From Candidatus Treponema faecavium (GTDB lineage Bacteria; Spirochaetota; Spirochaetia; Treponematales; Treponemataceae), in NCBI GenBank assembly GCA_019113455.1, contig DXHG01000056.1:1-10104 (forward strand): DNA of 10,104 bases, given 5' to 3'. The notes beneath the pieces were generated by a model that was not told the DNA's origin, made no database searches, and saw nothing but the letters and a program-made list of their open reading frames with translations. A program made the translations under genes and the position numbers. This document shows, one piece after another, positions 1-6,671 of this stretch; within the stretch, counting starts at the first letter, position 1, and each line of letters begins with the position of its first letter.

Positions 1-1040
1 ATGTAGAGCTCCTTGCACGCAGCCTCGCGGTCCGCGTCTGTTACCTTTGCCGGAAACACCAGGCCGCGCATCACGGCGGGCTTTGTCAAAAACACTTCTT
101 CAAGGCGCTCAAGGTTAGACGGGTTTGCAGGGTCCGCAGGTCCGCGCTTTTCAAGCGGCACGAGGGAATCGGGCATCTGGCATTTGCCCGACACGTCGGC
201 GCAGAGCGCCGGAGTGGAATCGGTAACAAAGCCGTTTACCGGCAGAGAAAACTTCCAGCTGTAGAGCCCCGCGACAAGATTTGCGTAATTATCCGCGTCA
301 ACTGCGTAGTATATATCGCCGTACACTTCTTCTTTTAAGCGCGAAAACGCAAACGTATAAAAAAACGCCTGCGGCAAAAGCCGCCCGATATTGGCCGTAT
401 TTGCAAGCGTAACACCATAGCGCGCGATTATGTTGCGGTGAGAAAACAATTCCTTTGTCAGCGCAAGGCAGTCCGCAAGCGTTCCGTCAAGTTCAACCGG
501 ATACGCATTGCCGCCGTTCCAGATACAGTCGGCGTCCTCAAAACCGCACGCGCGCCCGGCCGGAAACAGCACCACCGCTTTTAAATGCGCCGCACCGCGC
601 AGCGCGTGAATAACGGACGCACCCAAGCCGCCGTTTGACACCGCAAACACAACCGCCGTTTTATTCTGCATGAGCAGGATATGCTCAAGACACGAAACAA
701 GATACGAAACGCCGAAATCCTTGTAGCAGCCGGTGGGACCATGGAACAGCTCGAGCACATACAGCGAGTCGTCAAGCCGGCGTATCTGCGGACTGAACGG
801 AAACGCCCGCGTCGCAATCGCTTCCGAGATAATCGGGCTGAATTCTTCCTTTATCAGAGCAGACGTCAGCGCTCCCGCAAGCGAAGCAAACGACGTCTTG
901 CTGTTCATATATAAAATCCACGGGCGGAGGTTTTCCTCATATGCCGGAACATAGAGACCGCCGTCAGCCGCCATGCAATCGAGCACCGCCTGCGCAAACG
1001 AGACTTTTATAGCGGGATTGCGAGTGCTGTAAAACTGCAT
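1..1040 (-). CDS. thrC: Threonine synthase-like PLP enzyme (3' partial, runs off left edge)
   Basis: Translating the complement from ATG at 1040-1038 gives 346 residues open to the window edge. Threonine synthase converts O-phosphohomoserine to threonine with PLP in the cytoplasm. Family marks seen are the N-terminal YSTRN (residues 4-8), an ADGGLYVP segment, and HGPTGCYKDFG (100-110) whose Lys107 is the expected Schiff-base lysine. ANIGRLLPQ (from 216) and a PSNLERL-type segment near the visible end also fit. The start has GGAGG at 1046-1050, five bases upstream. Enzymes of this branch are usually about 420-510 residues, so the last 100 or so lie outside the window. Two PLP-contacting loops differ from family consensus: the usual SGDTG loop reads SNGGLGAS (135-142), and the usual GNFGN loop reads DNYAN (250-254). 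The family call is firm. Whether it still makes threonine is open; a paralogue with another substrate is possible. Confidence 0.88.
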   Translation of the reverse strand, partial: MQFYSTRNPAIKVSFAQAVLDCMAADGGLYVPAYEENLRPWILYMNSKTSFASLAGALTSALIKEEFSPIISEAIATRAFPFSPQIRRLDDSLYVLELFHGPTGCYKDFGVSYLVSCLEHILLMQNKTAVVFAVSNGGLGASVIHALRGAAHLKAVVLFPAGRACGFEDADCIWNGGNAYPVELDGTLADCLALTKELFSHRNIIARYGVTLANTANIGRLLPQAFFYTFAFSRLKEEVYGDIYYAVDADNYANLVAGLYSWKFSLPVNGFVTDSTPALCADVSGKCQMPDSLVPLEKRGPADPANPSNLERLEEVFLTKPAVMRGLVFPAKVTDADREAACKELY

Positions 1041-1067
1041 ATATACCTCCCATGCCGCTACTTTACC

Positions 1068-1073
1068 ATAATA
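1068..1073 (-). promoter_or_regulatory. Possible -10 box for the threonine synthase-like gene
   Basis: The minus strand reads TATTAT here, 28 bases before the ATG and inside the only AT-rich patch ahead of the gene. No good -35 hexamer is seen at 16-18 bases, so the call is weak. Confidence 0.25.
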
Positions 1074-1148
1074 TGAAAACTAACACCAGCAGATACCGGC
1101 ACTAAACGGCACATAACCTGCCGCAGCCCTGCGGAGTTTACTCTGTAC

Positions 1149-1161
1149 GCGCACGTACGGC
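1149..1161 (+). repeat. 13-base direct repeat, copy 1
   Basis: GCGCACGTACGGC occurs here and again, identically, at 1327-1339. The two copies bracket 165 bases that contain the large palindrome and the 11-bp hairpin. Part of this copy (1150-1156) also pairs with ACGTGCG at 1164-1170, giving a 7-bp stem with a 7-base loop. The repeats could be duplicated binding sites or ends of a small inserted element; the sequence does not decide between them. Confidence 0.6.
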
Positions 1162-1170
1162 ACACGTGCG

Positions 1171-1285
1171 GCGCCGTTTGCCAATTGCAAATAATATCAC
1201 TTCAACTTGAAAGACACTATTCCGCAAGCTGCGGAAAACTATTTTGCCGACGGCAAGTGAATCATTTGCCGTTGCCAAACGGTGC
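1171..1285 (+). repeat. Large imperfect palindrome (long hairpin)
   Basis: The left arm 1171-1202 pairs with the right arm 1255-1285. I count 26 Watson-Crick pairs and 2 G.U pairs, against 3 mismatches (1181/1275, 1186/1270, 1193/1263) and one bulge (1196). The 52-base interior folds around a perfect 7-bp stem, TTCCGCA (1220-1226) and TGCGGAA (1230-1236), with loop AGC. A competing inverted repeat, TTGCCG-A-CGGCAA, lies at 1244-1256. Both wobble pairs are G.U when read as plus-strand RNA and would be A.C mismatches on the other strand. This mildly favours a plus-strand transcript. No T-tract follows, so it is not an intrinsic terminator. Confidence 0.7.
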
Positions 1286-1313
1286 GTTCTGCTGCAGACC
1301 TTCAGCAGAACGC
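1284..1313 (+). repeat. Perfect 11-bp inverted repeat
   Basis: GCGTTCTGCTG (1284-1294) pairs exactly with CAGCAGAACGC (1303-1313) across an 8-base loop. It begins at the last bases of the large palindrome. No T-run lies on either side in the orientation a terminator needs. It may be a regulator-binding dyad or a second stem of a structured RNA. Confidence 0.7.
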
Positions 1314-1326
1314 CCTCATATACGCT

Positions 1327-1339
1327 GCGCACGTACGGC
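1327..1339 (+). repeat. 13-base direct repeat, copy 2
   Basis: This is identical to 1149-1161 (GCGCACGTACGGC). It lies just outside the 11-bp inverted repeat, so the pair of copies brackets the structured segment. Confidence 0.6.
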
Positions 1340-1402
1340 GGGCAGATGTCTGTTCACTGCAGGAAGTTTCTGCGTATGCACGCGGGCTTGCTTCTTATCC
1401 TC

Positions 1403-1408
1403 TATAAT
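1403..1408 (+). promoter_or_regulatory. TATAAT hexamer, possible -10 box
   Basis: A perfect TATAAT lies in the plus orientation, followed 10 bases later by the 1419-1466 hairpin. No convincing -35 is seen 16-18 bases upstream. If used, the transcript would begin almost at the base of that hairpin and carry a roughly 120-base leader into the ABC ATPase gene. Confidence 0.3.
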
Positions 1409-1418
1409 TTGTCTTTTT

Positions 1419-1466
1419 GGGGAGGGAGGCACTCCGCTGCTTCAGAAGCGGGTCTCCTCTCTCCCC
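1419..1466 (+). repeat. 11-bp G-rich/C-rich inverted repeat
   Basis: GGGGAGGGAGG (1419-1429) pairs with CCTCTCTCCCC (1456-1466), 10 Watson-Crick pairs plus one G.U (1425/1460). An inner CCGCT/AGCGG stem lies at 1434-1438 and 1447-1451. The left arm is preceded by five T residues, the wrong side for a plus-strand terminator, and no A-run lies there to serve the minus strand. It may shape the leader of the downstream ABC gene. Confidence 0.6.
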
Positions 1467-1477
1467 AGAAAACAATA

Positions 1478-1507
1478 TTGACTCTCACGCGCCATCACCG
1501 CTACACT
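1478..1507 (+). promoter_or_regulatory. Probable sigma-70-type promoter for the ABC ATPase gene
   Basis: TTGACT (1478-1483, five of six matches to the -35 consensus) and TACACT (1502-1507, four of six to the -10) are separated by 18 bases. Transcription would start near 1514, giving a leader of about 20 bases that includes the AAGGAG ribosome site at 1524-1529. Confidence 0.5.
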
Positions 1508-1534
1508 GAAAAAGAAAGCATACAAGGAGCATGT

Positions 1535-2383
1535 GTGAACCCATTTATCTGCTTTGACGCAGTGCAGTTTACCTATCCGCCGCTTGAAGGCGACACGGAC
1601 GAAAACGGAAACCAGATTATCCCCAAGCCGGTCTTTTATAACTTTTCGGCGGAGCTTCCCGCAGGCGCGGTGCATCTTACCGGTCCTAACGCGTCGGGAA
1701 AATCGACGTTCATGCTGCTCGCCGCAGGCAGGCTACACCCCGAGCGCGGAAGCGTCCGACTGTTCGGCTCGGACACAGCGCGGCTTTCTCCGGAACAACT
1801 GCAGGAGTATGCCTCGTTTATCTACCAGAACATGGAGTTTGAAACGGCGCAGCCGGCAGCAGAGCTGCTTGCGTACGTGTACGCAAATGGTTTTTTTTCG
1901 GGCAATACGCCTGCGATTGACTCAAACACATACCGCAGCCTGCATGAAGAAGTTATCTCTGTCTTTGAGCTCGAACCCGTGCTTGCGCACCGGCTCACGG
2001 AGCTTTCCAAGGGCGAAATACAGCGCGTACTGCTTGCGTTTTCGTTTCTGTACGGCTCAAAAAGCATTTTTATGGACGAGCCGCTGTTTGCGCTTGAGCA
2101 GTATCAGAAAGAACGCGCGCTTTCATATATACGCTCATACGCGAAGCAAAAACAGGTGCCCATATATCTTTCCATGCACGAACTTGAGCTTACGCGCCGC
2201 TTTGCCGAGCTCGTGATGCTTTTTTATCCTGATCGGACAATCGATTTAGGAACACCTGACGAGGTGCTCACCCAAAGCGCGCTTGAAAAAGCGTACGGCG
2301 TGCCGCTTGCCATGCTCAAGGACGCAGAAAAACTCACGCGCGAAAATCTCAAAGAGACGGCGGCGGTGCTTTCGGCGCAGTAA
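1535..2383 (+). CDS. ABC transporter-type ATP-binding protein
   Basis: This is a 282-residue cytoplasmic ABC ATPase. Seen are Walker A GPNASGKST (50-58), Q-loop Gln98, an ABC signature of LSKGE form (157-161) where LSGGQ is typical, Walker B ending MDEP (Asp181, Glu182), and switch His215 in SMHE. The family couples ATP hydrolysis to transport, and all catalytic residues are present. I chose the GTG start at 1535 because AAGGAG lies at 1524-1529, five bases upstream, and the ABC fold begins directly after it. An in-frame ATG at 1244 would add 97 residues of non-coding character. A polar stretch (17-31) sits between the first strand and Walker A, and a roughly 65-residue C-terminal tail follows the His switch. 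No permease or binding-protein gene is adjacent except the small membrane protein 34 bases downstream. Substrate and direction of transport cannot be read from the sequence. Confidence 0.88.
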   Translation: MNPFICFDAVQFTYPPLEGDTDENGNQIIPKPVFYNFSAELPAGAVHLTGPNASGKSTFMLLAAGRLHPERGSVRLFGSDTARLSPEQLQEYASFIYQNMEFETAQPAAELLAYVYANGFFSGNTPAIDSNTYRSLHEEVISVFELEPVLAHRLTELSKGEIQRVLLAFSFLYGSKSIFMDEPLFALEQYQKERALSYIRSYAKQKQVPIYLSMHELELTRRFAELVMLFYPDRTIDLGTPDEVLTQSALEKAYGVPLAMLKDAEKLTRENLKETAAVLSAQ

Positions 2384-2417
2384 TATGCGGCCCCGCACTC
2401 CGCAGGGAGGAATCGCA

Positions 2418-2786
2418 ATGACGCATACAGCGCCAAAAACGGACACATCAGGCACTGCGTTCGTATTCAGCGAAGAAGACCGCGCGAAAGGCAAGCGCAT
2501 CGCGTGGATTTCGTATTTCGGTATATTGTTTATCGTTCCGCTCATTGCCGCGCGCAATTCAGCGTTCGCGCGGTTTCACGCGAACCAGGGCGCGGTGTAC
2601 TTCTTGTTCAGCATACTTGCGGGAGCCGTCTCAGTCGCTGTCATGAGACTGCCTCGAGTCGGCTCGATCTGCTCGTTTGCGATATTTTTGCTGCTTGTAG
2701 CCGCGATGCTCTGGGGAGTGATTACCGCCGCCTCAGGAAAGGCAAAACCGCTCCCGCTTATCGGGCGCATACGGCTCTTTGCATAA
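2418..2786 (+). CDS. Small three-helix membrane protein, DUF4870/Tic20-like
   Basis: This 122-residue protein has GGGAGG at 2405-2410, seven bases before the ATG. After a polar N-terminus (1-27) there are three likely transmembrane helices at about 28-46, 58-76 and 81-105. Between helices 1 and 2 lies ARFHANQGAV, the F-H-x-x-Q-G pattern typical of DUF4870/Tic20-like small membrane proteins, which have no settled function. The fit is by motif and size only. The gene starts 34 bases after the ABC ATPase stop, so the two are probably co-transcribed. It might anchor the ATPase or simply be a neighbour. Three helices is short for a complete ABC permease. The hairpin at 2784-2815 follows directly. 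Confidence 0.75.
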   Translation: MTHTAPKTDTSGTAFVFSEEDRAKGKRIAWISYFGILFIVPLIAARNSAFARFHANQGAVYFLFSILAGAVSVAVMRLPRVGSICSFAIFLLLVAAMLWGVITAASGKAKPLPLIGRIRLFA

Positions 2787-2815
2787 AAAAACGGTGTTCC
2801 GTTATCAGAACACCG
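2784..2815 (-). terminator. Intrinsic terminator of the efflux operon, between convergent genes
   Basis: On the minus strand an 8-bp perfect stem, CGGTGTTC with GAACACCG (arms 2808-2815 and 2792-2799, 8-base loop), is followed at once by seven T residues (complement of A at 2784-2790). It lies 23 bases past the stop of the last operon gene. In the plus direction the same hairpin is followed only by a distant, interrupted T stretch, so it may also end the ABC pair, less efficiently. Confidence 0.85.
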
Positions 2816-2837
2816 CCTGCGGCTGTCTTTTCAGCTT

Positions 2838-3437
2838 CTAGCCGATCTTTGCCTTGCTTATAAAGCACGCGCAGCCTTCACCCGGGTACTTAACCCGCAT
2901 TTCTTTTACGATTTCCACAATTCCCGCCGCCTCTTCCGCACCGCAGAACACCAGATACAGGCTGTTGAGCTGCGGCCAGATGGCGTCTCCCATTTTGGGA
3001 ACGGAATAGCCCTGCCCCATAACGGCAGGAATCTTCGTGAACATTTTGGCAACGCCTTTCGCACGGCACAGTTCCATAAAGTCTTCTTCCGTACCCTGAC
3101 TGCACATGATTTCAATGCGCGTAAGCTTTTCTTTTTTTGCTTTCGGCACGGCGGACAGTTCTGGCTGCTGTGCGGGTGCGGCAGGCGCCTGCTGCTGAAC
3201 GGGCGCGCTTTTGGCAGCAGACTGCACCGCAGCAGGCTGTGCGGCGGTCTGCTGTTTTTTTGCAGCTTTCTGTTCTTTGACAGCGGACTGCACGTCTGCC
3301 GCGGCAGACGCAGGCTGCGGCAGAGCAGCCTGCGCAAGAACCTGGACGCTTTCGGCAGCCTTCTGCTTTTTCGCCTTTTTCTTCTTTTTCTTTTCCTGCG
3401 TATCTTTACCAACAGGAGTTTCTGCTGTATCAGTCAT
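2838..3437 (-). CDS. PG0541-like (PII-like) transporter-associated protein with Lys/Ala/Gln-rich extension
   Basis: This 199-residue protein has two parts. Residues 11-26 are lysine-rich (11 Lys of 16) and about 27-100 are Ala/Gln/Pro/Lys-rich low complexity without clear fold. Residues 105-199 form a compact alpha/beta domain beginning LTRIEIMCSQG and containing GQGYSVPKMG followed by WPQLNS. From memory this matches the small PG0541-type proteins encoded next to RND pumps in Porphyromonas and relatives, which resemble PII signalling proteins. Those are only about 95 residues, so the N-terminal half is an addition. The gene overlaps the RND pump gene by 8 bases (ATGACTGA), with AAGGAG at 3447-3452 nine bases before the ATG, so translational coupling is likely. 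It has no signal peptide or membrane helix, so it should be cytoplasmic. A modulator of the pump is the natural guess. The lysine cluster could contact lipid headgroups or nucleic acid, which is inference. Confidence 0.8.
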   Translation of the reverse strand: MTDTAETPVGKDTQEKKKKKKAKKQKAAESVQVLAQAALPQPASAAADVQSAVKEQKAAKKQQTAAQPAAVQSAAKSAPVQQQAPAAPAQQPELSAVPKAKKEKLTRIEIMCSQGTEEDFMELCRAKGVAKMFTKIPAVMGQGYSVPKMGDAIWPQLNSLYLVFCGAEEAAGIVEIVKEMRVKYPGEGCACFISKAKIG

Positions 3438-6400
3438 TATTCGACACTCCTTCAGAAGGGAATACCGCGGCGACAGCCTGCTGGCGCTTCATCTGCCGGC
3501 GTTCCCTGCGTTTTGCTTTGCGCGCAGCAAGCCGTTCGCGCGCGCGGTTAAATGCATAATACACGATAGGCATAAAGAACAGCGTCATCGTTGTACCGAA
3601 CGTCAGACCGCCGAGTACGGTCTGTCCAATCGGCTGCGTCATTTCGGAACCTTCTCCCGGGAAAAACGCCATCGGAATAAGACCGAGCACCGTTGTCAGT
3701 GTCGTCATCAGAATAGGGCGAAGACGGTTACGGCACGCCTCAATGCAGGCTTCGCGCAGTTCAAGGCCGCGCTTCCGCAGCAGGTTCGTGTAGTCTACCA
3801 AAACGATACCGTTATTAACGATAATACCAACCAGAATCAGCATACCGACAGCCGTCATCACATTGAGCGGGTTGCCCATAATCAGATACACGCTGATAAC
3901 GCCGATGAGCGAAAGCGGTATCGTAAACAGAATGATAAACGGATCGATAAACGATTCAAACTGGCTTGCCATAACGGCAAATACGAGCGCGATAGCCATG
4001 ATGATAATGACGATAAACGTTTCTTTCATGTTGTTCAAGTCTTCGATATTGCCCGCATAGCTGAGCGTCATATCGTCTCCGAGGATAACATTCGCCCTGA
4101 TGGCATTGTCAACCTGCCGCTGCACAAAGTCAGTAGAATCACGGTTCTTATTGACCTGTTTTGCCGTAATGTGCACGGCGCGCGTCTGGTCTTCGCGGTT
4201 AATCGTTACCGGCGATGTTGTTTCTTCGTAATGCGCAAAGCTTGACAGCGGGATGCGCTGTCCGGCGCTGTTCGTTACGAAAATCTGCTCAATATCGGCA
4301 ATGCGCGCACGGTCTTCTTCGGGCAGACGCACAACAATATCTATATCGTCTCCATCTTCGTCCTGATAGGTGCTCGCAATCTGTCCGTTGATGTTGCCGT
4401 TCAGCTCGCTGCTTACCGTCGCGATCGTAACGCCGAGGTCGTACATGCGCGCGCGGTCAATGACCAGCTGTACCTGCGGCAGTCCGTCTTCCAGGTCCAT
4501 CTGCACGTCGGTGATATACTGCGAAAGTTCTTCTCCCTGCATCAGATCGCGTATTTGTGTCGCGACGGCGCGCAGGTTGTCAAGGTTATTGCTCTTGAGC
4601 AGCACATCGATATCATTGCCGCTCATGCCGTTGCTGCTCGCACCCACCGTAAAGTCAGCGCCCGGAAAGCGGTCAAACAGTGCGCGGGCTTTTGCTTCCG
4701 CCTCGTTTCCGCCGTCCCAGCCAGGTTCACGCTCGTCTGACGGCCACACATTTATTGTCAGAGACGCAGTATTTCCAGAAGAACTGCCCATCATGCCCGA
4801 ACTGCCTACCGATATGGTAGTTGACTTTAAGCCCACGATGCTTTCGCGCACGAGCGCGTCAAATTCGCGGATAACGGCATCGGTTGCCTCAAGACGCGTG
4901 CCTTTCGGCATCTCAAGGTCGATACGCACGGAGTTTGATTCCTGGTCAGGCGTCAGAATAAAGCCGATAACGGGAATCATGATAATGCTTCCGATAAACA
5001 TGAGGCCGAGAATAATCGCGATGATGAGCTTGTGCTTAAGCACAAAGCGCACGCCAGAGGCATAGCCGTTGTCCATGCCGTCAAAGAACCGCGTCATCGC
5101 GTTGTCAATCGTGCCGAGCAGGCCGGAGCGGCGGCGATTTGCGATGTTTTCCAGCTTGAGGTACTTGGAAGACAGCACCGGCACAAATACAATCGCCACA
5201 ATCAGTGAGCACATCAGACAGAACACGACCGTGAATGTAAGGCCCGAAAACAGCTGTCCGACAATGCCTAAGTCGTTGCCGTACATGATAAGCGGCAGGA
5301 ATACGCACACGGTCGTGAGCGTACTTGCCACGATAGCCAGAAGCATTTCCTGCGAGCCGAGCACTGCCGCAACCGTCGGCTTTGCGCCTTTGGCGCGGTA
5401 ACTGTAGATGTTTTCAAGGATAACGATAGAGTTATCCACAAGCATACCAACGCCGAGCGAAAGACCCGCCAGCGTCATGAGGTTCAGCGTAAAGCCGGTA
5501 AAGTACATGATACCGAGCGTAATAATCAGCGACAGCGGGATAGCGACGCCGATAATAATCGTACTTTTGATGCTGCGCAAAAAGATAAACAGGATGATAA
5601 CCGCCAGCACGGCGCCCTGGATAACAGAATCAAGAATATTGCTGATAGCAATCTTTATGTCTTCCGTCGTATCCATACCGACTTCTATAGAAATATCGGA
5701 CGGCAGTGTCGTCCTGATTTCTTCTACGCGGGCAAGCGCCTGCTCTGCCGTCTGCACGGAGTTTTTACCGCTCTGCTTCTGAATACTGAGCATAACGCAC
5801 GGCTCTCCGTTCCAGTAGGCAAGGCTCGACACATCCTTATAGCCGTCATACACGTCGGCAATATCGCGCAGCAGAATCTTGCGTACCAGCGTGTTTCCTG
5901 TGCCGTCTACTTCCGTCTTATACGAGATAACGGTATTTTTTACGTCTTCCACAGACGTAAACTGACCGGACGTTTCAATAGAATATTCCGTGTCGCCCTC
6001 ATCGATAGTGCCGCCGGATGCCTGAATGTTCTGCGCCGCAATCATCTGCGAGATCTGATTGATCGTCAGCGAGTATGCCTGCAGACGGTCGCGGGGAATA
6101 TTGATGATAATAGCCTTCTCGCGGCCGCCGATGATGTTTGCAGAAGCAACGCCGTCTATCTGCTCAAGGCGCGGCTGAATCACGTCTTCGGCATAATCGT
6201 ACAGTTCCTCAGGCGTGCGGTTTCCCGTAATCACAAAGCTCATAATCGGAATCATCGACGGATCCATCTTGATAATAATCGGAGACTCCGCCTCTTCAGG
6301 CAGAAAGCCTTTGATAATATCAAGGTTGTCGCGCACTTCTGCCATCGCCTCGTTTAGGTCCGTTCCCTGGTTAAGTTCCAGGAACACGGTGCTTGAACCG

Positions 6401-6657
6401 GTTGACGACTGGGACGAAAGCGTTTTAAGCCCCGAAATACCGGAAAGCACGCTTTCGATACGCCGCGAGATACTGCGCTCCACTTCTTCAGGACCCGCGT
6501 TTTCATACTGCGTAATAATGGCAATATACGGCAGCTCCATATCGGGCAGCATATCTATCGGCAGGCGCATTGTCGAATACACACTGAGCGCCGCCAGAAT
6601 AATAAAGATAATCAGGATGGTAACGGGTTTGTTTACCGCCGTTTTTGATAATGACAT
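3430..6657 (-). CDS. RND-family efflux pump, inner-membrane permease (BesB/AcrB type)
   Basis: A 1075-residue proton-driven exporter subunit, expected to work as a trimer. AcrB has 1049 residues. The first helix (about 10-30) follows a VNKPVT start and leads into LPIDMLPDMELP, standard for the family. Two large periplasmic regions (about 31-335 and 570-870) alternate with two helix clusters (about 337-560 and 870-1037). Helix 4 reads MLVDNSIVILEN with Asp408 followed by Asn409, where AcrB has two Asp. Helix 10 reads IIVNNGIVLVDY (Asn948, Asn949) where AcrB carries the relay lysine; this VNN form is common in HAE-type pumps outside the proteobacterial AcrB group. No metal-pump signature is evident, so drugs, detergents or other amphiphiles are likelier cargo. 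The C-terminus is a very basic tail. AAGGAG at 6668-6673 overlaps the adaptor stop codon, ten bases before the ATG. Position between the adaptor and PG0541-like genes supports a complete tripartite system. Confidence 0.95.
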   Translation of the reverse strand: MSLSKTAVNKPVTILIIFIILAALSVYSTMRLPIDMLPDMELPYIAIITQYENAGPEEVERSISRRIESVLSGISGLKTLSSQSSTGSSTVFLELNQGTDLNEAMAEVRDNLDIIKGFLPEEAESPIIIKMDPSMIPIMSFVITGNRTPEELYDYAEDVIQPRLEQIDGVASANIIGGREKAIIINIPRDRLQAYSLTINQISQMIAAQNIQASGGTIDEGDTEYSIETSGQFTSVEDVKNTVISYKTEVDGTGNTLVRKILLRDIADVYDGYKDVSSLAYWNGEPCVMLSIQKQSGKNSVQTAEQALARVEEIRTTLPSDISIEVGMDTTEDIKIAISNILDSVIQGAVLAVIILFIFLRSIKSTIIIGVAIPLSLIITLGIMYFTGFTLNLMTLAGLSLGVGMLVDNSIVILENIYSYRAKGAKPTVAAVLGSQEMLLAIVASTLTTVCVFLPLIMYGNDLGIVGQLFSGLTFTVVFCLMCSLIVAIVFVPVLSSKYLKLENIANRRRSGLLGTIDNAMTRFFDGMDNGYASGVRFVLKHKLIIAIILGLMFIGSIIMIPVIGFILTPDQESNSVRIDLEMPKGTRLEATDAVIREFDALVRESIVGLKSTTISVGSSGMMGSSSGNTASLTINVWPSDEREPGWDGGNEAEAKARALFDRFPGADFTVGASSNGMSGNDIDVLLKSNNLDNLRAVATQIRDLMQGEELSQYITDVQMDLEDGLPQVQLVIDRARMYDLGVTIATVSSELNGNINGQIASTYQDEDGDDIDIVVRLPEEDRARIADIEQIFVTNSAGQRIPLSSFAHYEETTSPVTINREDQTRAVHITAKQVNKNRDSTDFVQRQVDNAIRANVILGDDMTLSYAGNIEDLNNMKETFIVIIIMAIALVFAVMASQFESFIDPFIILFTIPLSLIGVISVYLIMGNPLNVMTAVGMLILVGIIVNNGIVLVDYTNLLRKRGLELREACIEACRNRLRPILMTTLTTVLGLIPMAFFPGEGSEMTQPIGQTVLGGLTFGTTMTLFFMPIVYYAFNRARERLAARKAKRRERRQMKRQQAVAAVFPSEGVSNND

Positions 6658-6671
6658 TACCGGCTTTCTCC

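Larger units (their letters stand above)
1041..1534. other. Structured divergent intergenic region
   Basis: 494 bases separate the two divergent genes, and I see no credible coding sequence here. Short open frames lack ribosome sites and recognisable protein character. The stretch holds a 13-base direct repeat, a chain of inverted repeats (1121-1134, 1150-1170, 1171-1285, 1284-1313, 1419-1466) and promoter-like hexamers, described as separate entries. This density of dyad symmetry is unusual for a gap that needs only two promoters. It may encode a structured RNA, a leader of the downstream gene, or a small non-autonomous repeat element. Confidence 0.7.

Noticed and set aside
1284..1313. Intrinsic terminator or integron attC site at the 11-bp inverted repeat
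   Set aside because: No T-tract on either strand for a terminator. For attC, I see no paired core sites (GTTRRRY type), no extrahelical-base pattern I can defend, and no integrase.
1162..1326. Transposon with the 13-base repeats as target-site duplications
   Set aside because: The bracketed segment lacks matching terminal inverted repeats at its exact ends and carries no transposase, so a MITE remains only a possibility.
1419..1466. Intrinsic terminator at the G-rich/C-rich hairpin
   Set aside because: The T-run precedes the stem in the plus direction. In the minus direction the stem is followed by A residues, so neither strand has the required U-tract.
1185..1481. 98-residue open frame inside the intergenic region
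   Set aside because: No ribosome site and no protein-like composition, and it is threaded through the inverted repeats.
1244..1534. N-terminal extension of the ABC ATPase from an in-frame ATG at 1244
   Set aside because: It runs through the palindromes, lacks a ribosome site, and its 97 residues have no ABC-like character. The GTG at 1535 has AAGGAG at ideal spacing.
3211..4245. 344-residue plus-strand open frame opposite the PG0541-like and RND genes
   Set aside because: It is the antisense shadow of two well-supported genes. The protein is Cys/Ala/Phe-rich then Arg/His-rich without recognisable domains.
4370..5065. 231-residue plus-strand open frame inside the RND gene
   Set aside because: Antisense shadow of a clear pump gene, with Ser/Arg-rich translation typical of such shadows.
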